NCBI RefSeq assembly: GCF_030408775.1
Contig: NZ_CP047210.1
Coordinates: 496,001-560,000, forward strand
Source: Corynebacterium fournieri
GTDB lineage: Bacteria > Actinomycetota > Actinomycetes > Mycobacteriales > Mycobacteriaceae
DNA length: 64,000 bases
Reading direction: 5' to 3'
A model generated the notes under the pieces. It saw nothing but the letters and a program-made list of their open reading frames with translations. It searched no databases and was not told the DNA's origin. The translations under genes were made by a program, and so were the position numbers. This document shows positions 37,006 through 44,813 of the stretch, piece after piece (position 1 is the first letter of the stretch; each line of letters starts with the position of its first letter).

Positions 37006-37508
37006 TGCGCGTCTACCTTCCCGCAACCTTTGGCATGCTCGCCTCCTTGGAGGAGCACCGGCTGATCCACGCGCGCAACGGTTGGGCGTTCGCCGCCACC
37101 GAGGCGCTGCACGAGTTTTTCACCTCCGGCGACCAGGAAGAGATTGAGGCGGTCGCGTTCGACGACGCGGCGCTGGCTTCGATCCGTCTGCTGGCCATCG
37201 GCGACGAGGAGCGCCACCCGCACCGCCGCGTGGTTGTCTCGGCCGACGTACCGGACAGCCAGGCCACGCCGGATCCGGAGATGGGAGAATCCGTGGTCAA
37301 GCTCGCCGGCCCCGTGTCTTTGGAGGATGTCGCGGCGATCCACGTGGACATCGCTGAGGCCGAAGCGGCTACCGCGAAGGCGATCGAGGTCGTCGACGCC
37401 GCCGATCTGGGCGATGAGGACGCCGAGTTGGCCGTGGGGGATGCCCAGGACAACTACATGGCGTTCTACGACCCGAGCGAGCTACCGGTGCTCGTCGAGC
37501 TGCTTTAA
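37005..37508 (+). CDS. Uncharacterised protein, resembles DUF6912
   Basis: 167 residues. Begins RVYLPATFGMLASLEEHRLI and has long Ala/Glu/Asp-rich helical stretches later (VDIAEAEAATAKAIEVVDAADLGDEDAELAVGDAQDNYM). I think this matches the actinobacterial DUF6912 group, but that is by memory. GTG 37005 shares a base with the stop of the HAD gene, so the two are translated together. Its last 27 bases overlap the end of rsgA on the other strand. Confidence 0.55.
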   Translation: MRVYLPATFGMLASLEEHRLIHARNGWAFAATEALHEFFTSGDQEEIEAVAFDDAALASIRLLAIGDEERHPHRRVVVSADVPDSQATPDPEMGESVVKLAGPVSLEDVAAIHVDIAEAEAATAKAIEVVDAADLGDEDAELAVGDAQDNYMAFYDPSELPVLVELL

Positions 37509-38507
37509 CTCCCAGTCGTTGTTGGAGTGCAGGGCCGAAAGCAGGCCCCGCACCGCAAGTGCGCGCCGGCCGACGGGTGAGGCCGGGTCCAGCTCGTCCC
37601 AGGCGCATTCCGGGTCCGCTGGCGGGCCGAGGTGCGTGCAGCCACGCGGGCACTGCTCGGCGGCTAGCGCCAGATCCGGGAACACCTCAACGATCGCTTC
37701 GGGGGCGACGTGCGCGAGGCCGAAGGAGCGGATGCCGGGGGTGTCGATGATCCAGCCACCGCCGGGCACCTCCAGCGCCACGGACTGGGTGGAGGTGTGC
37801 CGGCCTTTGCCTACGCCGGAGACCGCGCCAGTTTCGCGCTCAGCGTCCGGCACGATGCGGTTGACCAGCGTGGATTTGCCCACACCGGAGTGGCCGATCA
37901 ACGCGGAGATGCGACCGCGAATCAGCTCGCCCAGCGCGTCGACACCGTCGTCGACGCCGGTGCGCAGCACTTGAACGCCCATGTCCGCCAGCTCGCGCTC
38001 GAAGTCTGAGGGGTCGGCGAGATCCGACTTGGTCACGCACACCACCGGCGTCACGCCGCCGACGAACGCGGCGATGAGCGCGCGCTCCACAAAACCGGTG
38101 CGCGGCGGCGGATCTGCCGCGGCCACCACGATGAGCATCAGCTGCGCGTTGGCCACGATGATGCGCTCGTAGGGGTCCGTGTCGTCGGCGGTGCGGCGTA
38201 GCACCGAGGAGCGCTCTTCGCGTTTGACGATGCGGGCGAGCGTGTCCTTGGCGCCGGAGGTGTCGCCGACAACGCCGACGCGGTCGCCGACCTCGATGGA
38301 GGTGCGCTTCAGCTCGCGGGCACGGGTGCACTGCAGGCGCGTGCCGGAGCCGTCGAGCACCACGCCCCAGCGACCGCGGTCCTTAGCCACCACGAGACCG
38401 AATTCGGCGTCGTCGTGCGTCGGGCGGTTCTTCGAGCGCGGCCGCGACCCCTTGCCGGGGCGCACGCGCACGTCGGACTCGTCGTAGTCGGCGAAGCTGC
38501 GGCCCAT
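37482..38507 (-). CDS. rsgA: Ribosome biogenesis GTPase RsgA
   Basis: 341 residues. Circularly permuted GTPase that matures the 30S subunit: OB-fold start, then G4 (TKSD), G1 GHSGVGKSTL and G3 DTPGIRSFGL in permuted order, and a C-terminal zinc knuckle CPRGCTHLGPPADPEC. Its ATG shares one base with the aroA stop (TAATG), so it is translated by coupling with aroA. C-terminus overlaps the 37005-37508 gene on the plus strand. Confidence 0.94.
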   Translation of the reverse strand: MGRSFADYDESDVRVRPGKGSRPRSKNRPTHDDAEFGLVVAKDRGRWGVVLDGSGTRLQCTRARELKRTSIEVGDRVGVVGDTSGAKDTLARIVKREERSSVLRRTADDTDPYERIIVANAQLMLIVVAAADPPPRTGFVERALIAAFVGGVTPVVCVTKSDLADPSDFERELADMGVQVLRTGVDDGVDALGELIRGRISALIGHSGVGKSTLVNRIVPDAERETGAVSGVGKGRHTSTQSVALEVPGGGWIIDTPGIRSFGLAHVAPEAIVEVFPDLALAAEQCPRGCTHLGPPADPECAWDELDPASPVGRRALAVRGLLSALHSNNDWELKQLDEHR

Positions 38508-39778
38508 TACTGCGCCACCACCTCCGACCACATCTCGGCGAATCCGGGCAGGGTCTTGGACGTGGTGTCGATGTTTTCCACTTCCATGCCCTTGACCACC
38601 AAGCCGATGATGGCGCCGGCGGTGGCCATCCTGTGGTCGTCGTAGGTGTGCCAGACGCCTGCACGCATGCGGGTGGGGGTGATGCGAAGCCCGTCGCCAA
38701 GCTCCTCGCAATCGCCGCCCAGCTCGTTGATCTCGCGCGCCAGCGCCGACAGGCGGTCAGTTTCGTGTCCGCGCAGGTGCGCGATGCCGGTCAGCTCGCT
38801 GGGGGTGGTGGCGCAGGCGGCGATCGCCGCGACGGTGGGGGCGAGCTCGCCGATGTCGCTCATGTCGATGCGGATGCCGCGCAGGGTGCCCGGCTCCGGG
38901 CCACGCACACGCAGAGTGTGGCCCGCGCCCTCGGCGACGAGCTCCACCTCGCACCCCATGCGTTCCAGGATGGGGTGCATGGTCGCGCCCGGCTGGGTAG
39001 TGACGACCGGCCAGTGGGGGATGCGCACCTCGCCGCCGGTGACGGCCGCCGCGGCCAAAAACGGGGCGGCGTTGGACAGATCCGGCTCGATTACCCAGTG
39101 CGTGCCGCGGATCTCCTGCGTGCCCACAGACCAGGAATTCTGCTCGGCCTTCACGCGCACGCCGGTGTCTGCGAGCATGGCCACCGTCATCTCGATGTGC
39201 GGCAGGGATGGCAAGGTGGCGCCCGTGTGGCGGATCTGCACACCGCGCTCGAACCGGGCGGCTGACAGCAACAGTCCGGAGACGAACTGGGACGAACCGG
39301 ACGCGTCGATCTCCACCGGTCCGCCCTCTGCGGAGCCGGTGCCGTGGACCGTAAACGGCAGCGTCTCGCCGGCGACGTCGACGCCCAAGGCGCGCAGCGC
39401 GTCCAGAATGGTGGACATAGGACGGTTGCGGGCGTGCGCGTCGCCGTCGAAAAGCACGGGCCCCTCCGCGAACGCCGCGACCGGCGGCACGAAACGCATC
39501 ACAGTGCCGGCCAGCCCGCAGTCCACCTCGGTTCCGTGCAGCTCGCCCGGGGTGACGCGGATGGTGTCGCCGTCGTGCTCGATGCGGGTGCCCATGGCGG
39601 CCAGCGCGGCCTCCATGAGGTCCGTGTCGCGCGAGCGTAGCGCTCCTGTGATGGTGGACGGCCCGGACGCGAGCGCCGAAAGAATGTAGGCGCGGTTGGT
39701 CATGGATTTCGACCCCGGCACCCGTTGCGTGTGGGTGATGGGGCTGGGATGAAACGGTGCGGGCCACATCTCGGTCAT
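38507..39778 (-). CDS. aroA: 3-phosphoshikimate 1-carboxyvinyltransferase
   Basis: 423 residues. EPSP synthase of the shikimate pathway. Substrate-binding [36 protein letters not shown], the [10 protein letters not shown] segment and [11 protein letters not shown] are all visible; the class I LFLGNAGTAxRPL motif reads [10 protein letters not shown]. Start at 39778 (MTEMWPAPF) is 7 bases after TATTAT on the minus strand. Divergent from yedK and coupled to rsgA downstream. Confidence 0.95.
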   Translation of the reverse strand: MTEMWPAPFHPSPITHTQRVPGSKSMTNRAYILSALASGPSTITGALRSRDTDLMEAALAAMGTRIEHDGDTIRVTPGELHGTEVDCGLAGTVMRFVPPVAAFAEGPVLFDGDAHARNRPMSTILDALRALGVDVAGETLPFTVHGTGSAEGGPVEIDASGSSQFVSGLLLSAARFERGVQIRHTGATLPSLPHIEMTVAMLADTGVRVKAEQNSWSVGTQEIRGTHWVIEPDLSNAAPFLAAAAVTGGEVRIPHWPVVTTQPGATMHPILERMGCEVELVAEGAGHTLRVRGPEPGTLRGIRIDMSDIGELAPTVAAIAACATTPSELTGIAHLRGHETDRLSALAREINELGGDCEELGDGLRITPTRMRAGVWHTYDDHRMATAGAIIGLVVKGMEVENIDTTSKTLPGFAEMWSEVVAQ

Positions 39779-39785
39779 GCAGGCA

Positions 39786-39793
39786 ATAATAAT
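39786..39793. promoter_or_regulatory. Overlapping divergent -10 boxes of aroA and yedK
   Basis: An 8-bp AT run holds TATTAT on the minus strand (39786-39791), 7 bases from the aroA ATG at 39778, and AATAAT on the plus strand (39788-39793), 7 bases from the yedK ATG at 39801. The boxes overlap by 4 bp. Confidence 0.55.
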
Positions 39794-39800
39794 GGAGCGC

Positions 39801-40484
39801 ATGTGTGGACGATTCGTTCTTTTCACTTCAGGTGAGGACCTCATTGACGCAGTGGAGGCGCTGCCCGGCATTTCGGACGTGGATGCGCCCGACGGCACCC
39901 CGCCGCCGCGCTACAACATCGCGCCGACCCAGCAGGTACCGCTAATCAGGGTGGCGGAGAGCCACGCGCGTATCGACGCCGCACGCTGGGGGCTGCTGCC
40001 GACCTGGAAGAAGGACGAAACCGGCCCGCCGCTGTTTAACGCCCGCGGCGAGACCGTGGCGGAAAAACCGTCGTTTCGCAGCGCGTTCAAAGCCCGCCGC
40101 GGCCTGATGGTGCTCGACGGCTACTACGAGTGGAAGCAGACGGAAAACGGCAAGCAGCCCTACTTCGTGCGCGCGGCGGAGGGGATGCTGTTCGCCGCTG
40201 CGTTGTGGGAGACGGGACTGGACCGGCTCTCCACGACAATGGTGACCACCGACGCGACAGAGAACATGGCTTGGCTGCACCACCGGCTGCCGCTGTTTCT
40301 GCGCGCGGACGAGATCCGCACCTGGGTCGACGGCACCCCGCAGGAGGCGCTGGAGCTCGTGCGGCCCTCGCGTGTGGCGGAGCAGCTGGTGTTCAACGAG
40401 GCAGCCCAGGAGGTGGGCAACACCCGCAACGATTACGCGGAGTTGATGGGGTTGATGGGGTTGATGGGCGGAAGCGACGCTTAG
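39801..40484 (+). CDS. SOS response-associated peptidase, YedK/HMCES type
   Basis: 227 residues. Crosslinks to abasic sites in single-stranded DNA. The catalytic Cys is residue 2 (MCGRFVLF), exposed after Met removal; other family residues are RYNIAPTQ (Asn), GYYEWK (Glu) and WLHHRLP (His). The start must be 39801 because Cys2 has to be N-terminal; an ATG at 39777 (MQAIIMER) would bury it. The C-terminus carries a 9-bp tandem repeat (LMGLMGLMG). Convergent with ybaK, their stops overlapping. Confidence 0.92.
   Translation: MCGRFVLFTSGEDLIDAVEALPGISDVDAPDGTPPPRYNIAPTQQVPLIRVAESHARIDAARWGLLPTWKKDETGPPLFNARGETVAEKPSFRSAFKARRGLMVLDGYYEWKQTENGKQPYFVRAAEGMLFAAALWETGLDRLSTTMVTTDATENMAWLHHRLPLFLRADEIRTWVDGTPQEALELVRPSRVAEQLVFNEAAQEVGNTRNDYAELMGLMGLMGGSDA
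40443..40469 (+). repeat. Three 9-bp tandem units TTGATGGGG in yedK
   Basis: TTGATGGGG at 40443-40451 and 40452-40460, then TTGATGGGC at 40461-40469. In frame, it encodes repeated LMG near the protein end and could vary in copy number. Confidence 0.6.
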
Positions 40485-40945
40485 GGGGCGCTGATTTCGG
40501 CGAACTGCGCCCCAGTCAGCGCGGCTAGGTCCTGCGGGGCCAGCCGGGCCGAAAGGCCGCGCTGGCCGGCAGAGACGGTGATGGCTGGGAGGTCGGCCAC
40601 GGAGGCATCGATAAGCGTCGCAAGCTTTTGCATCGTGCCGAGCGGGGAGATGCCGCCGACGACGTAACCCGTGGCGCGCTGCGCTTTGGCCGGGTTCGCC
40701 ATCTCCGCGCGCTTCCAGCCGAGCGCCTTTGCCGCGGCCTTGAGCGACAGGTGCCCGGCCACTGGCACACAGCAGATAGCCAAGTCGCGCTCGTGGGCGA
40801 TGACCAACGTCTTGAGCACCGCAGCCGGATCCAGTCCGAGCTCGGCTGCGGCATGCTCGCCGAAGTGGTCCTGGCCGGGGGAGTAGGTGAGCACCTCGTG
40901 CGCGGTGCCTTTGAGTGCTGACAGTGCGTGAGTCTTCTCGGCCAT
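40481..40945 (-). CDS. YbaK/EbsC-type aminoacyl-tRNA deacylase
   Basis: 154 residues. Cys-tRNA(Pro)/Cys-tRNA(Cys) deacylase family, correcting mischarged tRNA. Conserved stretch [16 protein letters not shown] with the binding Lys context, plus [21 protein letters not shown] and the opening [20 protein letters not shown]. Start 40945 lies 6 bases after TACCCT on the minus strand. Divergent from sigH, with 45 bases between the start codons. Confidence 0.88.
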   Translation of the reverse strand: MAEKTHALSALKGTAHEVLTYSPGQDHFGEHAAAELGLDPAAVLKTLVIAHERDLAICCVPVAGHLSLKAAAKALGWKRAEMANPAKAQRATGYVVGGISPLGTMQKLATLIDASVADLPAITVSAGQRGLSARLAPQDLAALTGAQFAEISAP

Positions 40946-40977
40946 GGGGACAGGGTAGCGGCGCACAAATGGGGCCC

Positions 40978-40983
40978 TACAAT
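40978..40983 (+). promoter_or_regulatory. sigH -10 box
   Basis: TACAAT, 7 bases before the ATG at 40991. It matches the housekeeping sigma pattern and would give a leaderless sigH message. Confidence 0.55.
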
Positions 40984-40990
40984 GGCGGGC

Positions 40991-41659
40991 ATGCCCGAAA
41001 CCGAGCCGGACAACGGCGTAAGCGACGACCTGAAGGCCCGCTTCGACGAGGAAGCGATGCCGCTTTTGGACCAGCTGTACGGCGGCGCGCTGCGCATGAC
41101 GCGCAACCCGCAAGACGCAGAAGACCTGGTGCAGGAGACCTACTTAAAGGCCTACAAAAACTTCGGCAGCTTCACACCGGGCACCAACCTCAAGGCGTGG
41201 CTGTATCGGATTATGACCAACACGTACATTAACTCGTACCGCAAAAAGCAGCGCCGCCCGCTGGAGACGTCTGCGGACGAGGTGACGGACAACCAGCTCT
41301 ACACCTCCAGCTCCCACGACTCCACCGGCTTGGAGTCCGCCGAGGTTGAGGCGCTGAAATCCATGCCGAACTCCCGGATCTCGGACGCGCTCAACGCGCT
41401 GAACGAGGACTACCGCATGGTGGTCTACTACGCGGATGTAGAGGGGATGGCCTACAAGGAAATCGCGGAGGTGATGGACATTCCCATCGGCACTGTGATG
41501 AGCCGATTGCACCGCGGAAGAAAACAGCTGCGCGGGATGTTGAAAGACGTGGCACAGGAGCGAGGCATCGGCCTCGACCACGCCGATATGGCAACATCCG
41601 CCGGCACTGCTGGCACTGCCGGCACGCAAGACACCGCACAGGACGCGAAGGAGAAGTAA
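40991..41659 (+). CDS. sigH: RNA polymerase sigma factor SigH
   Basis: 222 residues, SigR/SigH group of ECF sigma factors for thiol-oxidative and heat stress. Region 2 contains [17 protein letters not shown] and [16 protein letters not shown]; region 4 contains [27 protein letters not shown]. The C-terminal tail is Thr/Ala-rich with short GTAGTAGT repeats. Its TAA overlaps the rshA ATG by one base. Expected targets include thioredoxin, mycothiol and Clp genes; whcE nearby is a target in C. glutamicum as I recall it. Confidence 0.94.
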   Translation: MPETEPDNGVSDDLKARFDEEAMPLLDQLYGGALRMTRNPQDAEDLVQETYLKAYKNFGSFTPGTNLKAWLYRIMTNTYINSYRKKQRRPLETSADEVTDNQLYTSSSHDSTGLESAEVEALKSMPNSRISDALNALNEDYRMVVYYADVEGMAYKEIAEVMDIPIGTVMSRLHRGRKQLRGMLKDVAQERGIGLDHADMATSAGTAGTAGTQDTAQDAKEK

Positions 41660-41937
41660 TGTCCACCGGACACACCCACACCGACGCTCATGGCTGCGAA
41701 GCCACTCACCGCTTGCTGTGCGAGCTGTTCGATGCGGACACCCCGCCGGCGCGCAGGGAGGAAATCCGCAAGGACCTGGCCGCGTGCCCGGAGTGTCTTG
41801 CCGTTGCCCAGTCCGAGCGTGACGTGCGCGCCATAGTGCGCGAGTGTTGCGGGCCGGCCAAGGCCCCAGAACCTCTGCGCCAGCGCATCGTTGCCTCTCT
41901 CACCACGGTGACCTACACCGAAGTTCATTACCGCTAG
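41659..41937 (+). CDS. rshA: Anti-sigma factor RshA
   Basis: 92 residues, zinc-binding anti-sigma factor for SigH. A distal Cys (C21 in CELFD) and C43/C46 (AACPECL) are present, but the position four before C43, His in the classical H-x3-C-x2-C pattern, is Asp39. Two extra cysteines occur as RECCGP. Ribosome site GAAGGAGAAGTA and the TAATG overlap couple it to sigH. Oxidation would release SigH. Confidence 0.88.
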   Translation: MSTGHTHTDAHGCEATHRLLCELFDADTPPARREEIRKDLAACPECLAVAQSERDVRAIVRECCGPAKAPEPLRQRIVASLTTVTYTEVHYR

Positions 41938-41954
41938 GCGCTTTTTCGTGGTTG

Positions 41955-41981
41955 CCCGCAGCCTTTCGGCTGCGGGTTTTT
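41955..41981 (+). terminator. Rho-independent terminator after sigH-rshA
   Basis: Perfect 9-bp stem CCCGCAGCC/GGCTGCGGG with loop TTTC, followed by TTTTT. Confidence 0.85.
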
Positions 41982-42062
41982 CGTGTGGGAGGAGCGTTGT
42001 TTGCTTATCGACGCCCCATCGTCCCGCAACGGGGGTAAAAAGCGGGGGTAGAGCGTAACGCG

Positions 42063-42383
42063 GGATTGGTGAACAATCCGCGGACTTTTGAACAATCTGG
42101 CCTGTCCGCGGGGTTCGGGGAATGGAAAAACCGATAACTGAGAAACTATGAATTGTCTATACGTGCAAAGGCGCAGGTCATAGCGGGGATTGGCTCCAAT
42201 GTGTGGATATGTCTCGACACGCATAAAATGCATTAACGGCGGATTGTTCAACCATCCTCCACGGGGACGGAGCAGATCGTTGAACAATGTTTTTAAAGAT
42301 CATATCCACAACGGTGGATTGGTGAACAATCCGCAGGCAAGAACGTGTAGAAACGTTGAACAATCCGTAAACAATGTTCAACG
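42063..42383. repeat. Cluster of TGAACAATC-type repeats
   Basis: Six exact GAACAAT copies: plus strand at 42071, 42090, 42282, 42324 and 42358; minus strand at 42243-42249. The 19-mer GGATTGGTGAACAATCCGC occurs identically at 42063-42081 and 42316-42334; each is an inverted repeat GGATTG-gtgaa-CAATCC. A 9-bp inverted repeat CGTTGAACA/TGTTCAACG spans 42354-42383. The surrounding 41982-42507 is non-coding; rows here run about 37-50% G+C against roughly 65% nearby. Likely a multi-site operator for the metzincin gene downstream. Confidence 0.65.
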
Positions 42384-42507
42384 ATTTGGGGAATTTTTCA
42401 GGCATTCTTTCTGCGTTTTACCTGCGCATAAACAGTGCATAAACTCTTGGCTGTAACAAAGAGAAAAAGCCCCAAGCAACCGGGACTGAATCCAAGGAGA
42501 AACCGAG

Positions 42508-43863
42508 ATGCGAGCAGCATTCCGAAACAGTGTCGCAGCGGGCCTCGCTGCAGCAATCGCCTTCTCCGGCGTGAACGTCGCAGAAGCGGCAGCTGAATTC
42601 GAGCTGGCTCCCATGGTTAGCAACACCGCTGCCATGGCGGACTCCGACAGTGACGGTCTCCCGGACATCTGGGAACAAGAGGGGGTCGTGCTGGCCGACG
42701 GCACGGAGATCCCTCTGCCGGACTGGGGCGCGGACCCGAACCGCCCGGACCTGTTTGTCCAGCTGAACTGGATGGCATCCGAATACGACACCCTCGGCTG
42801 CGATACCCGCAAGCTTCAGGAGTGTGCAGACGCGAACCGTGCCTCTTACGCCCCGTCCAAGCAGTCCTTGGACGAGCTAGTGAATCTGTTCGATGCGCAC
42901 GGCATCACCCTTCACATCGATGCCGGCGCGCATTACTCGAATATTCCGCACTACGCGAAGCGCTTCGGGGGCGAGACCCTGGATTACCGCCCCGTGTACT
43001 TCGACGGCAGCATCCACGAAGCGATCCAGCTGCTGAATACGGTGGAGGATCTCGGCGATCGCGCCAACATCTTCCGTCCTGGCGTGCTCGGCGACCGGAT
43101 GCGCGCAGGCTCCAACACGACGGGCCTGTCCCTGGTGGGCGACAACTCCTTCTACGTTGCAAACCCGGGCGGCCGTGCAACGGACGAGCAGGTACGCAAC
43201 ACCATCCTGCACGAGTTTGGCCACACTCTCGGCCTGCGCCACTGGGGAGCACAGAAGTACACCGGCAGCATTGCTGAGGGGTCGCCGATGCAAGAGGCGT
43301 ACCACTCGGTGATGAACTACGACCGCCAGTTCGACTACTTCAACTACTCCGAACAGCCGTACTTCGCGGATACTCCGGAAGGCAAGCTCTTGGTGCCGGC
43401 TGACTGGGATTCGCTGGAGATGGACAACATCCGCATCGGCGCCTACGCCGAATCCATCGGCGCTCGCGCCAAGGCGGAGGACGAGGTCGAGATCGAGCAG
43501 CCGGAAGAGCGTATTGAGGTGGAAAAGCCCGCGCCGGTCGAGGTCGCGGACGACAACAATGCCCCGCAGGTGGGTCACGCGGCCAACAAAGCAGAAGCGA
43601 TGCCGGGCTCGCTCCCCACCGGGAAGCCGGTGGGGCAGAAAGCGCCTGTCGAGGTCGAAAAGCCAGAAAAGACTGAGGAACCGGCAAAGGTTGAAAAGGC
43701 TGAGCAGCCTGCCAAGGAGGTGAAGGCCGAGAAGAAAGCCAAAAAGAAGGTCGACTCCAAGGCTGCTGGCTCCCAAGTCAACGTCGCAGCCATCATCGGT
43801 GGTGTGGTCGTCGCCCTCGCTGCCCTGGGTATCGGCTACGGTGTCCTGTTCATGAACAAGTAG
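42508..43863 (+). CDS. Membrane-anchored metzincin-like metalloprotease
   Basis: 451 residues. Signal peptide (about 1-28), then a Ca-binding DSDSDGLPDIWE loop, a catalytic domain with H235, E236, H239 and H245 in HEFGHTLGLRH and a Met-turn SVMNY with M269, followed by about 130 residues of Glu/Lys/Pro-rich stalk, and a C-terminal membrane helix (VNVAAIIGGVVVALAALGIGY) ending in MNK. No LPxTG is seen. Such a protein would display a zinc protease outside the cell. Strong site AAGGAGAAACCGAG before the ATG. Not tied to a named family; the upstream repeat cluster suggests tight control. Confidence 0.82.
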   Translation: MRAAFRNSVAAGLAAAIAFSGVNVAEAAAEFELAPMVSNTAAMADSDSDGLPDIWEQEGVVLADGTEIPLPDWGADPNRPDLFVQLNWMASEYDTLGCDTRKLQECADANRASYAPSKQSLDELVNLFDAHGITLHIDAGAHYSNIPHYAKRFGGETLDYRPVYFDGSIHEAIQLLNTVEDLGDRANIFRPGVLGDRMRAGSNTTGLSLVGDNSFYVANPGGRATDEQVRNTILHEFGHTLGLRHWGAQKYTGSIAEGSPMQEAYHSVMNYDRQFDYFNYSEQPYFADTPEGKLLVPADWDSLEMDNIRIGAYAESIGARAKAEDEVEIEQPEERIEVEKPAPVEVADDNNAPQVGHAANKAEAMPGSLPTGKPVGQKAPVEVEKPEKTEEPAKVEKAEQPAKEVKAEKKAKKKVDSKAAGSQVNVAAIIGGVVVALAALGIGYGVLFMNK

Positions 43864-43882
43864 TAAGGCCAGGCGGCAAGCC

Positions 43883-43921
43883 AAAAGCGGGTCCTTCCCG
43901 AATAGGGAAGAACCCGCTTTT
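43883..43921. terminator. Bidirectional terminator after the metzincin gene
   Basis: Stem AAAAGCGGGT with ACCCGCTTTT, one mismatch, then six more pairs (CTTCCC/GGGAAG) around loop GAATA. T-runs lie on both strands, serving the metzincin gene and bL37. Confidence 0.85.
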
Positions 43922-43938
43922 ACACTTCGTTGCAGCGC

Positions 43939-44013
43939 TTATGCGCTAGGGCGCTTACCGTGGTTTGCGCTCTTCTTACGACGATCCTTGCGCTTGCGAC
44001 CACGCTTGCTCAT
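43939..44013 (-). CDS. 50S ribosomal protein bL37
   Basis: 24 residues, too short for routine gene calling. The protein MSKRGRKRKDRRKKSANHG, ending KRPSA, is almost entirely basic and matches the actinobacterial bL37 (AURKAIP1/COX24-type) that binds 23S rRNA in mycobacterial ribosomes. AAGGAGG lies 4 bases upstream of ATG 44013. Downstream of whcE by 83 bases; a terminator follows. Confidence is high from composition and position. Confidence 0.88.
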   Translation of the reverse strand: MSKRGRKRKDRRKKSANHGKRPSA

Positions 44014-44032
44014 GGGGCCTCCTTGAATATGG

Positions 44033-44044
44033 GTAACCGGTTAC
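44033..44044. promoter_or_regulatory. Palindrome GTAACCGGTTAC before bL37
   Basis: Perfect 12-bp palindrome 19-31 bases upstream of the bL37 start, on the edge of its ribosome site; possible operator or leader element. Confidence 0.4.
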
Positions 44045-44096
44045 AGATGTTCCACTGTATCGCCCCGTGCAGCGCACGGGGTAATCCGGAGCCCTG

Positions 44097-44360
44097 TTAT
44101 GCGGAGAGGCGGGCGCGGTTGCGGGCGCGTGCCTTGTTGCGACGCTTGAGCGCGCGACGCTCCTCCTCGGACAGGCCGCCCCAGACGCCGGCGTCCTGAC
44201 CGGTCTCCAGTGCCCACTTCAGGCACTGGGAGGTGACGGGGCAGCGGTGGCAGACCAGCTTGGCCTGGGCGATCTGGCTCAGGGCCGGACCGGAGTTGCC
44301 GACCGGGAAGAACAGTTCCGGGTCCTCGTCGCGGCAGATAGCTTCGTGGCGCCAATCCAT
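44097..44360 (-). CDS. whcE: WhiB1-type regulator WhcE
   Basis: 87 residues. Cluster ligands are C9, C37, C40 and C46; GVWGGLSEEERRAL is the WhiB turn, and the tail is Lys/Arg-rich (KRRNKARARNRARLSA). Spacing matches WhiB1, and gene position after sigH-rshA matches whcE of C. glutamicum, a positive regulator of oxidative-stress response as I recall it. AGGAGAGTCATCATC precedes the ATG. A roughly 450-base non-coding region lies upstream. Confidence 0.9.
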   Translation of the reverse strand: MDWRHEAICRDEDPELFFPVGNSGPALSQIAQAKLVCHRCPVTSQCLKWALETGQDAGVWGGLSEEERRALKRRNKARARNRARLSA

Positions 44361-44813
44361 GATGATGACTCTCCTTTAAAGATCGGGTGTGTGTTCCATG
44401 TGCAATTACGTGCGCACCACAAACACCCGCGTCGAGCGGATGCGTTGCAAACGAAGTTTGATTCCTGGCACCAGGCGGAGCTTCCCGTTGGATGCGGGAC
44501 CCGTCTTCCGGTTTACCGGGCGTTAACCCTGTGGTGGCGGAGGGTTAAGGGCTGTGTAACCAGCCCGTTGTTTTTGCTACCCGGAAATAATGGCACGTTC
44601 ACCTACACTGCGCTAGGGGTGTATGCCAAATTGTGACTGGAATCATAGAATGTAACCCAGTATTTATCTGGCGGAGTTCTGGGAGTGGCCGGGGAATGCT
44701 GGCTGTTTTATGGTTTTGAACTGCGAAAACGGTAGTCCGCTGAGGCTTGTGTCACCGTCAAATCGCTCCGGGTGAATGGGAGCCCACGGGAGTGGGGCCT
44801 ACACTACTTCGAT
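44361..44813. other. Long intergenic region upstream of whcE
   Basis: 453 non-coding bases. It holds an inverted repeat TTAACCCT/AGGGTTAA (44523-44548, 10-base spacer) and directly after it a hairpin with a T-run (44549-44575), then AT-rich sequence to about 44720. I see no gene. The plus-strand hairpin has no visible transcript unless one starts inside this region; the whcE promoter must lie here on the minus strand. Confidence 0.55.
44549..44575 (+). terminator. Orphan terminator-like hairpin
   Basis: GGGCTG/CAGCCC stem of 6 bp, loop TGTAAC, then GTTGTTTTT. No plus-strand gene ends nearby, so it may end a small RNA. Confidence 0.45.

Noticed and set aside
39777-39800. Upstream ATG for yedK (MQAIIMER)
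   Set aside because: The catalytic Cys must be residue 2, so translation has to begin at 39801.
42063-42383. CRISPR array
   Set aside because: Repeats are short, unevenly spaced and occur in both orientations; no cas genes in the window.
41938-42507. tRNA or other structured RNA gene
   Set aside because: Only short dyads seen; no cloverleaf pattern or conserved tRNA boxes.
42508-43863. Sortase-anchored protein
   Set aside because: No LPxTG-type motif before the C-terminal helix; simple membrane anchor is more likely.
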